Source: Stictocephala bisonia (taxonomy: Eukaryota > Arthropoda > Insecta > Hemiptera > Membracidae). Taken from it: a DNA stretch of 64,000 bases. Location of the stretch: the NCBI GenBank assembly GCA_035578905.1, contig JAQJVL010000416.1:633947-697946 (forward strand). The letters run 5' to 3'. The notes below the pieces were generated by a model, which worked only from the letters and a program-made list of their open reading frames with translations, was not told where the DNA came from and searched no databases. Position numbers and translations under genes: made by a program. Below, piece after piece: positions 53,855 through 64,000 of this stretch (its first letter is position 1; every line of letters starts with the position of its first letter).

Positions 53855-54790
53855 ACCTTAATAAATTTATATGAAAAGTGAACAGTTATTAATTGAAGGG
53901 GTATGTGGATCGCAATTAAGGATTTGTTGGTCATAATTCTGTTTCAAAAACGTACGATAGTATTTTAAATAATTTAAACTATCAAGTCCTTATTTACTTT
54001 ATCTACTAATAAATTATAAGCATTTTTACTTATCAAAATTTAAAATTGTTAAAATAAACTAGTCGTAGTATAAAATTGTTTAAATTCAAGGATTTTTTTC
54101 ACCATATAATATTTAGTGACTTTTAAGAAAGTTATTTTATGTAAAGTAAAGAGTAAATAAATTATATTGCTCATCAGTGCTGAATTAGTGCCTGACAGTG
54201 TATTTTCTTGTCTCATAAAGACCACATTCCTTAATTTACTATAGACTAGATTTGGAATATGAGCTGCAAAATCAAACGATTAAGTTCAATTCATTTTCGG
54301 TTTAATATTTTCTAATTAAAATACGTTAGTCCATGTTCCAAAGTGCACACTGCAGCGAGTAAACAATTCGTTTAACCCAGTTTCCTGATTCAAGATCCAA
54401 TTTGCCCTGACAGGAACGAATTTGTCTGCCTTTGTTTTTATTGAATTGCCTTTCAAAGTCCTGGTAGATATAAAAAATAAGCATTTAAAGAATTTTAAAG
54501 AAACCGATAGAAATGTTTAATTTTCATAATTCTTTTAGCTTTTGGTATTGAAAGGATAGCTTGTGAACTCAATGATACCTTCATACTCAAATTAAAATAA
54601 GTCTAATTTTTATTAAGTTTACCAAATCGTACTCTTTAGAGTTGAAAATAGTAATTATGTACATAGAATAATTCTTTCAGACTTCAGGTGTAAAATAAAA
54701 GTTACTTTAACAACGAAAGGTCCAGATGCTTAAAAGGTAGTAATTTGTCACAAACTGAAAATTTGACAATTTATATGAGGTAAATTATTC

Positions 54791-56700
54791 CTTTAGACCA
54801 CCAACCCAACAATTAGAAAGGCAGAGAATTACTTGTCACCACCAACCCAATAGCTTATAGGTACAACATTCCTTGACACCACCAACCCAATTATTAGAAA
54901 GATACAGACCTCCTTGACACCACTAGCCCAGTAACTACGAAGGTACAACATTCCTTGACACCACCAACCCAATTATTAGACAGATACTGACCTCCTTGAC
55001 ACCACTAACCCAGTAACTACGAAGGTACAACATTCCTTGACACCACCAACCCAATTATTAGAAAGATACAGACCTCCTTGACACCACTAACCCAGTAACT
55101 ACGAAGGTACAACATTCCTTGACACCACCAACCCAATTATTAGACAGATACTGACCTCCTTGACACCACTAACCCAGTAACTACGAAGGTACAACATTCC
55201 TTGACACCACCAACCCAATTATTAGACAGATACTGACCTCCTTGACACCACTAGCCCAGTAACTACGAAGGTACAACATTCCTTGACACCACCAACCCAA
55301 TTATTAGACAGATACTGACCTCCTTGACACCACTAGCCCAGTAACTACGAATGTACAACATTCCTTGTCACCACCAACCCAATTATTAGACAGATACTGA
55401 CCTCCTTGACACCCCTAGCCCAGTAACTACGAAGGTACAACATTCCTTGACACCACCAACCCAATTATTAGACAGATACTGACCTCCTTGACACCACCAA
55501 CCCAATTATTAGACAGATACTGACCTCCTTGACACCACCAACCCAATTATTAGACAGATACTGACCTCCTTGACACCACTAGCCCAGTAACTACGAAGGT
55601 ACAACATTCCTTGACACCACCAACCCAATTATTAGACAGATACTGACCTCCTTGACACCCCTAGCCCAGTAACTACGAAGGTACAACATTCCTTGACACC
55701 ACCAACCCAATTATTAGACAGATACTGACCTCCTTGACACCACTAGCCCAGTAACTACGAAGGTACAACATTCCTTGACACCACCAACCCAATTATTAGA
55801 CAGATACTGACCTCCTTGACACCCCTAGCCCAGTAACTACGAAGGTACAACATTCCTTGACACCACCAACCCAATTATTAGACAGATACTGACCTCCTTG
55901 ACACCACTAGCCCAGTAACTACGAAGGTACAACATTCCTTGACACCACAAACCCAATTATTAGACAGATACTGACCTCCTTGACACCACCAACCCAATTA
56001 TTAGACAGATACTGACCTCCTTGACACCACCAACCCAATTATTAGAAAGATACAGACCTCCTTGACACCACTAGCCCAGTAACTACGAAGGTACAACATT
56101 CCTTGACACCACCAACCCAATTATTAGACAGATACTGACCTTGACACCACCAACCCAATTATTAGACAGATACTGACCTCCTTGACACCACCAACCCAAT
56201 TATTAGAAAGATACGGACCTCCTTGACACCACCAACCCAATTATTAGACAGATACTGACCTCCTTGACACCACCAACCCAATTATTAGACAGATACTGAC
56301 CTCCTTGACACCACCAACCCAATTATTAGAAAGATACTGACCTCCTTGACACCACCAACCCAATTATTAGAAAGATACGGACCTCCTTGACACCACCAAC
56401 CCAATTATTAGACAGATACTGACCTCCTTGACACCACCAACCCAATTATTAGACAGATACTGACCTCCTTGACACCACCAACCCAATTATTAGACAGATA
56501 CTGACCTCCTTGACACCACCAACCCAATAACTACAATGGAATTCTTTGACGCCAGTAACTTGATAATGTACAGAAAGAACTTGACACCATCAACCCGATA
56601 ACTACTGAGGTTCACAACTCCTTGACACCACCAAGCCAATAATGACAAAGGAGTGGAGGTCCTCAACACTACTGACCCGATGACGATAATGGTGCGGTAG
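54791..56700. repeat. 41-bp minisatellite with 82-bp dimeric unit
   Basis: Two 41-bp monomers alternate: one CCTTGACACCACCAACCCAA then TTATTAGACAGATACTGACC; the other CCTTGACACCACTAGCCCAG then TAACTACGAAGGTACAACAT. In the first half they alternate as an 82-bp dimer; from about 55,950 the first type is mostly repeated alone. The edges (54791-54870 and 56540-56700) are diverged. No coding function. Confidence 0.95.
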
Positions 56701-56844
56701 CCCTTAACACTAACGTCTAACGTTTAGAATTCCTTGACATCATCATCTCAATACCGACAGAGGTACAGAAGTCCTCGAGCCAACTCGATAACGAAAAATT
56801 TATAGTAACCCATCAATGTAACCGACAACTCCTGTAGCGAATAA

Positions 56845-57795
56845 GTCTTTGACACTACCGACCTGATACTGAAAAGGCTTGACACTACCGACCCGATACT
56901 GATGAAGGAAGGTAAGTCTTTAATACTACCGACCTGATACTGACAAAGGTTTGACACTACCGACCCGATACTGATGAAGGAAGGTAAGTCTTTAATACTA
57001 CCGACCTGATACTGACAAAGGTTTGACACTACCGACCCGATACTGATGAAGGAAGGTAAGTCTTTAATACTACCAACCTGATACTGACAAAGGTTTGTCA
57101 CTACCGACCCGATACTGATGAAGGAAGGTAAGTCTTTAATACTACCAACCTGATACTGACAAAGGTTTGACACTACCAACCCGATACTGATGAAGGAAGG
57201 TAAGACTTTAATACTACCAACCTGATACTGACAAAGGTTTGTCACTACCGATTCGATACTGAAAAGGCTTGACACTACCGACCCGATACTGAAAAGGCTT
57301 GACACTACCGACCCGATACTGATGAAGGAAGTTAAGTCTTTAATACTACCGACCTGATACTGACAAAGGTTTGACACTACCGACCCGATACTGATGAAGG
57401 AAGGTAAGTCTTTAATACTACCAACCTGATACTGATAAAGGTTTGACACTACCGACCCGATACTGATGAAGGAAGGTAAGTCTTTAATACTACCGACCTG
57501 ATACTGACAAAGGTTTGACACTACCGACCCGATACTGATGAAGGAAGGTAAGTCTTTAATACTACCGACCTGATACTTACAAAGGTTTGTCAGTACCGAC
57601 CCGATACTGATGAAGGTTTGTCACTACCGACCCGATACTGATGAAAGAAGGTAAGTATTTAATACTACCGACCTGATACTGACAAAGGTTTGTCACTACC
57701 GACCCGATACTGATGAAGGAAGGTAAGTCTTTGTCACTACCGACCCGATACTGACAAAGGAAGGTAAGTCTTTGTCACTACCTACCCGATGTTAC
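56845..57795. repeat. 72-bp minisatellite
   Basis: The unit reads TTTGACACTACCGACCCGAT, then GATGAAGGAAGGTAAG and CTTTAATACTACCGACCTGA to CAAAGG. It is itself two related halves of 33-39 bp. The core TTGACACYACCRACCC is shared with the adjoining 41-bp array. Because 72 is divisible by 3, the minus strand holds a long ORF with a 24-residue repeat (56748-57521) that I do not consider a gene. Confidence 0.93.
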
Positions 57796-58084
57796 CGTGA
57801 ACACATGTACAGGAATATGTTTGAAATAATAGACAGTGTCTATAACCATATTAAAGTGTATTTTTTTGTTGGTCTCCCAACACATCATGATCAAGATGTT
57901 AAAAAACAATATATTTAAATAATAACAAAAAATTATATTCAGCTCTTAATAAGTCTGCTGATATAGCTGATATTTTTACTATACAATGTTTCACGATTAG
58001 TTTGCGGGATTTCAAGTGAAATGCAATTTAACTCGGAGTTAAGGCCCACTATGGTAATTAAAACTATGATGCAGGTTGACGGTT

Positions 58085-59360
58085 CGTACAATGGCTTGAT
58101 TCGCTTTGAGCTCATGTTCCTGGTAGGCTATGCTGATGACGTGACCGCCGTCATCACGGAGAGGACTCCTGAGTTGGCGCAGCTCCGCTTGAATCAGGTG
58201 TTGTTCCGGGTTGGAAGCTTGATGTAAAGCCATGGACTCAAGTTGGCAATCGCTAAGACCGAGATCATTATGTTCACTCAACGGAGAATCGCTACAGTTA
58301 TCCTCTTTACTTTAGGGTCCGTCGAGGTTCAGACCAAGAGAGCTGCGAAGTACCTGGGTGTGATGCTCGACTGGAACACGTCGAAGCAGTGTCCGAAAAG
58401 GCAAGAAAGGTGATCATGTCAGTCAGCAGATTAATACAGAATGTTGGCGGCCCTAGGTTAAGCTAAACAACTCCTCATATCCACCATAAATGCTATTCTC
58501 ATATACGGTGTAGAAGTCTGGACGGGTGAGATGAAGATGAGGAGATATAGTAAGCGCGTGCTGGCAGTACAGCAAAGAGCAGCGCCTGCGCTTACCGTAC
58601 TGTTGCCGGTTCAGCAGTGATGGTTGTAGCGGGAATCATTTCCCTTGATTTACTCGCCTTTGAGAGGCAGGCCATCTTTCACCAGGCACTCGAGTGAGGT
58701 AGAAAAGAAGCAGCGGTCTCTACCTGTGAACGCTCTCTGCTAGGACGGAGAATCTGTGAGCTCGGCAGAGCTGGTGGGATGAGAGTACTGATGGGAGGTT
58801 GACTCATCGCCTCATCGGTGATCTCGAGGCCTAGATCTGCCAGAGCCCCTGGAGAGGTTGATTTCTACATTTGCCACCTACTTACGAGTTACGGATACTT
58901 CAGGAAGTATCTGCACCGAATGGGGAAGGTCAGGTCCTTCAGTGCAAGTACTACCTGGAGAACGTGGATGATGTTCATCACTCGTTCTTTGTGTGTAGGC
59001 GCTTCTCTGGGGAGAGAAGATCACTTGTCTCCACTGTAGGTCCTGTTACGGCAGACACCATAGTGAAGGCAATGCTGCAAAGTGAAGAAGCATGGAGAAC
59101 TGTTGTGGCCTACGCCAACACAGTGCTACGTGCCAAAAGTGAGGAAACATGTCTAACTGACCCCTTGGCGTCTAAAATGAAATAGACAAGTGACCTCGAA
59201 GAGCGCAAGATACGCGAGTAGGCATGAAGACATCCGAAAGGGTTTCGGGTTGGTTTAAGTGGGTATTACCTTGATTGAAGATTATTCTTAAGGGTGAGTC
59301 CCACACTCACTGCTTAAAGACATTTCCACTACGTACAAAAATAATAATAACATAAATAAA
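58085..59360 (+). mobile_element. R1-type LINE remnant
   Basis: The frames carry GYADDVTAVITERTPELAQL, the catalytic YADD motif, then AKTEIIMFTQRR, and EVQTKRAAKYLGVMLDW-like thumb sequence in another frame. Later come VMVVAGIISLDLLAFERQAI and KYYLENVDDVHHSFFVCRRF, the C-terminal Cys/His region, with the final frame closing at 59185. An A/T-rich tail with AATAAATAAATAAAATAAT ends it near 59370. Several frameshifts and stops make it inactive. The 5' part is missing. Confidence 0.85.
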
Positions 59361-59370
59361 TAAAATAATA

Positions 59371-62300
59371 AATGTTTTGGAGACTCCTTGTTGCAAACCA
59401 CAGGCTGTGAACGGCTATATAAAAAAAATTTGACTCACCCCAATAGTATACAATAGGATTCTAACAGCTAAGGCTAGATAACAACATCAAAATAGATATA
59501 TAGCAAAGCTGACCAGTTTAAAAATACTATAAACTATATAATTTAAAAATGTTTGAAGAAAATATTTGTGTAAGTTAGAACTAAGTGAACTAATTTTACA
59601 TTTCAGTGACCACTCACCTGTCCTAACCAAACCTACGGTGTCTATACGTGAACAGTAGATAGGGGAATGACGTAGTCTATGACGTACGAGTGTTGAAGGT
59701 CATGGACGAGGTATGTGTGTGTGGCACAGAGAAAAAGAAAAAGAAGAGGTTGCTTTCTTATCGCCACAGCGAGCACTTCAGTGGCAGTTTTATCTAGATT
59801 ACAATTAATGTAAATTTTTACACATCTATAGTAATAATTACTACATTTATTCTAGAGGATTTGGGGAGAATAATGGAGGAACTGACAAGGTGCTGGTCCT
59901 GCAGGCTGCCATCACATGGTAAACTGAAGAAATTACTATTCGACATATATTTAGTGCACTATTGGGTGTAACATCTGTTTCTTTTTTCTTTCTTCTCTGT
60001 TGTGTGGGTGAGCTGCTTTAACGAGTAAGTACAAAACATTTCCTTAGTTATAATTTTATTGTTTACGTTGAATTAGAAATAATTGGAGTTTAATCGACTC
60101 AACCTAAGGTGGTTAGAGTAAAAACAACCGCCTTGACGCCTGGATAACCCACTAAACTTCACCAGGTGGAGTCTGGAGAAGGCTACTAAACGAAATGAAG
60201 GCGCACTATTCGGAGTCGGATCGTGAAGTGTAGCAGGGAGCTACGGCTGGTGTAGGCACTAGGGCCTCTTCAGCCTATCGCCTATTCGTAAAGGCATGGA
60301 TTATATTATTGATTATATACGACAAAGAAACAGCTGGAAGCACCTGCAACTTTAATACTCTGCATCTTGATACACGTTCCAAGTAATCTTTTGTCGAGTA
60401 AGGAGTTGAAGGCGCTTATTGTGCTGACACTAACAAACCACAGTAGATTTGACAGGCTCATTTCTTGCTGTAAAATCTTGTTAAGAAAATGCTTTGTTGT
60501 GAGTTTGGCACACGCCAAGGAAAGGGAATTCTATTTATTTCGTCTTTATGGCAGAAAACTATTTTTTGTGCCTATAACATTGACGGAGTTTTAATAACAG
60601 ACCACAACTATAAAAACTCTAATATATCTAGGCATCGAAAATTAACCTTCAATATTTGAATTTCTAATGATATATATGACTTAAAGATATGCCAATTTCA
60701 GGCATTAGGTTTGAAGTAAACTTTTAAGTCCAAGTTGTCAATCCATACATTGAGGCCATAGTTTAGGTGTTCAATGATCATTATTATTTCCGTTAGTAAT
60801 TGTAGGTTTGTCATTGTAATAATGTTTTACTCCACTAAAAGCTAACGAATTATCGTTTTCACATTGCTTTCAACAGAATTTTGTAACAATAACGTGATAG
60901 AAGTGAGAGAGGGAGCTTATGATTTATAACACTTCTTTTTATCATTAATCATTCAAGATATGCATTTGCGAAAAGTGAAAAAAAACTGACATCGATTTTG
61001 CGTGAAATTGATGAGGTTTTTTCTTGATCTTGTTTAATGATATTGTTCTAAAAAATCATGTGCCTAATGTCAACTAAACATTTTTTAACTCCCTAAATTA
61101 TAATTGGACAAACTTTTTATCTCCTACATGTTTCGTATATGCCTTAAAAAACTAAATACATATTAAATATGCCTCAATGAAACATTAATCAGTGACCTTT
61201 TTAACTAGGAAAGAAACACGATTTTCTGCTTTGTTGAGCTCTCTGCCAATGTAGGATTGTTTGTGATAAAATTACTATTACTACAAGAGACTATACTATT
61301 TAGTTACAGAATCATTAGTTTGCCCTATTACATCTTACTATGAATTTAACTGTGCGTTTATGACATTTATTATATGAAATAAATTATAATTAGGCCTTTT
61401 TATAAAATTTAAATTATTCTTTATGTTTTGGCAAATAGTCTTACCTTTGTATCTCTTACTATGTCCCATTTTAGTATTTGAAAAGTTTCTAAATATCGTT
61501 TTGTAATATTTGCTATGCATTTAAATTATATGCACTAAACATAGCCCAATGAGTGGTGTTTAGTGTGCTGGAATATTTGAAAAAGAAAACATTAACACGC
61601 CTATGTCATTGTACAAATATTTAATTCAATTAAACAGAATGTATAGTGAAAAGAAAATTCATCTACATAAAAACCACTTATGGTAATTTTCTAATAATCT
61701 ACAAATAAACTTAAGGTAATTGTTTATTTGAAAAATTTTTGTACAATTTTTGGATCAATAAAATATTATAATTCTTAATTTAATAATACAAACAAAATGA
61801 TCAATTCAGTTAAACAAAAATTATCACAATTTAAACATTATTTAATTGCATGACCCCATTCGAATGTTGAGTATGTTAGAAAACATACCCCAATGATCTA
61901 TCGGGTGGAATTCATTAAGATGGCAAATTTTTTATTTTTTAAAAGTTAAGACCGAATTTTACATAGTAAATAATCAGTAGTCAAATGACAAAAGATGAAC
62001 AAATATTCTCTGTTCAAGACTTGATTAGCTCAAACTTGGGTCGTACCAATATGATCTAGTGGTACAGTGTAGAACATACTAACAAATTCAAATATTAGTA
62101 AAACTTGTTAAAAATAAGTTGGTGCACAATACTTTTAAAAAAAACTGTATAGTTATGGTATGAATGGACACACTTTTTAAATATATCTTACAATTGATTC
62201 TAATTATGTATTTTTTAATAAAGAAATTTGTTCTCTCTTTACGATAAATAACATGACTTGTTTGCTTTAAGCGAGAACGAATAATTGTCTTAAGACTCAC

Positions 62301-63483
62301 AGTTACAGGATTTTGTACTGTTTTCTTCTCTGAATAGTTATTTCGGCCAGTTTAGACCAATATTTCACTAAAGTCTATTTATAGAACTGTACTTATGTTA
62401 ATTAAATACCATCTATTTGTTTATAGTTAAAACGCCGATCGTAAAGAATATAAATGTGTTGAGTGTAGATAAATAAGAGTAGTCTTTGTAAATAAATAAG
62501 GCAACTAACGTATTTTTATATAGGCTGCACCAACCCGAACAACGGGTGTTAATAATTGCCCATACTCTCTGTATTATTTACTTTTTTTGTAAATATATTT
62601 ATTGTTGTTCTACTGAATTAATATGTTTAATATAAATAAATTATTCCAAAATCATCAATAAACTTAATTTTGTACGTAATATTTTAGTTTAGCCCAATTT
62701 TTTACTAAAATTATAATGCATTGCATGTTATAAACTTGAAAACAGAAAAATGTAAAACACTAAAAGTGATAATACGAAACGAAAAATCAGTCCAAACAAT
62801 AACATTTCATATACACTAAAAACAGCAATATTTTCTAAAGATTAATGAAGTTTCGCTTGTAATCGATAACTTGTGTGAGCAAGTGTAGTCAAGTACTCCA
62901 AGGGTAGCAAGATCTAGCAACTAGCTATATGACAGTAATCACTTTGTGTCATGCCACACACAGGACTGTAGGGTTGTACATATCTTATTTACATCTGAAC
63001 TAACATTTTACCCCAATAATAAAACACAGTAAAGTGTACTGAAATTTAACATATAGTAACAAGTCCATTATCTGCTTCTGTTTAAGTAAGGCACAAAGTA
63101 AACAAATAATTTAAGTACAACTAAAAATATTTCTTGATTTTGATTACAGGTAAAAATTTTGTGTTTACTTATTTTACAGTTAAAATATTTTACTTAACAT
63201 TCATGTTGATATTTTTTAGACACGCTTACTGTTATACTGTGAGATAAAGCAAAGAAATATTAAAGAATAGAGCTTTTAGTTAGATAGTACGTTCTAGTTG
63301 CACTTACAATATTTTAGGAAGAAGTCCTATTTGCATATTTTTTTAATAATTTGGTACCCCTTATGCAAAGCTTGAACGGTTTTAATAAGTTCAAAAAGAC
63401 ATCTGATTTGATGTATTTGTTAAGATATGTTTAAAGGAAAAACTAATAGACGACAATGATAGGTTAAAGATGCTCACCTTTAT
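59371..63483. other. Intergenic, no convincing gene
   Basis: AT-rich. The only GC-richer part is 59590-60300, which includes a possible small exon (59856-59918) discussed separately. The other ORFs are short and lack motifs. Confidence 0.5.
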
Positions 63484-64000
63484 ACAGGGTGTCTCTAAAC
63501 TCTCTGGTAAGTTCTCTTCGTTGTTTTTACAGGTTCATTTACAATCACAAATGTCATATTTAAAGTGTCCAAAACACCTTGGTTATCCTTCCAGCCGCTA
63601 TTTTGTTTTTCACTTTAAAATTTATACCTCAACAATCAAAAAGGTGTATTAAGCTGCAATTTTGCATGGTTATTTATAACATAAACACCCATTTTTAGAA
63701 AAATTATTGATTTTCCTGTATCAAATGTTTCAAAATGGCGGCTATTTAAAATTTTAAATCCTAAATAACTCATAAACCAATAATTATACTAAAAACTATA
63801 CAAACCAGTTTTTTAGAATATTTAATTACAAATCCAATGATGTAACAACTTTTAAAATGGGATGAAAAATAACGAGGAAAAGATAATTTATGTGACAGTA
63901 TGTACAGTGCAATATGCCAGTACAATGTGCAGCATACTTGTGACAGCTGATAATGATAAAGTAATTTGTGATCGTCTTAAATCAGATGTGTACATAAACT
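63484..64000 (+). mobile_element. Left end of an inverted-repeat element cut by the window edge
   Basis: TACAGGGTGTCTCTAAACTC is a MITE-type end. Inside lies TTTCAAAATGGCGGCTATTT, then AAATCCTAAATAACTC, as in the 25.7 and 48.6 kb foldbacks. The partner arm would be right of the window. Confidence 0.5.

Noticed and set aside
56748..57521. Long repeat-protein gene on the minus strand
   Set aside because: The frame exists because the minisatellite unit is 72 bp; there is no promoter, splice or family signal.
54791..57795. CRISPR-like array
   Set aside because: The units are direct tandem copies without unique spacers, in a clearly eukaryotic setting.

Overview
The window looks like nuclear DNA of an insect. 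It is AT-rich, its one large gene is cut into many exons by GT..AG introns, and it is packed with mariner, piggyBac, hAT, MITE, SINE and several non-LTR (LINE) lineages typical of insects. I cannot name the species from the sequence.

Region 1-37.2 kb is one gene on the minus strand. It starts at an ATG at 37200 and runs left through 13 coding exons that join without a frame break into 777 codons plus two bases; the 3' end lies beyond the left edge. The product is the insect homologue of the nucleolar protein MYBBP1A / yeast Pol5. Its introns (119 bp to 8.1 kb) hold almost everything else here: a piggyBac relic at the left edge, a pogo-like fragment, a hAT-type family that has inserted into a copy of itself (11.7-15.7 kb), a decayed mariner (9.5-10.8 kb), foldback MITEs, piggyBac-type MITEs with TTAA ends, one of them nested in a LINE (18.4-21.2 kb), a 44-bp minisatellite, a tRNA-derived SINE, and a nearly full-length broken piggyBac (33.3-36.0 kb) with palindromes near both ends.

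Region 37.2-47.7 kb is intergenic. It holds two decayed LINEs with TTTGA-type 3' tails, a 66-bp-arm hairpin, a MITE with TAA flanks, SINEs, an orphan minus-strand exon-like ORF (45.4 kb), and a hAT derivative that still carries the C-terminal transposase dimerisation segment.

Region 47.7-53.9 kb holds a two-exon plus-strand gene for a 169-residue protein with an N-myristoylation-type start (MGNSKS), one hydrophobic segment and a polar basic tail. I recognise no family for it. Its 5.6 kb intron contains foldback and SINE copies.

Region 54.8-57.8 kb is two abutting minisatellites of apparently common origin, one with an 82-bp dimeric higher-order unit and one with a 72-bp unit. From 58.1-59.4 kb follows an R1-type LINE remnant. 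From 59.4 kb to the right edge I see no convincing gene; the window ends inside another inverted-repeat-type element.

I found no CRISPR array, operon or true tRNA/rRNA gene. The most unusual material is the nested and foldback transposon structure and the uncharacterised two-exon membrane-protein gene.
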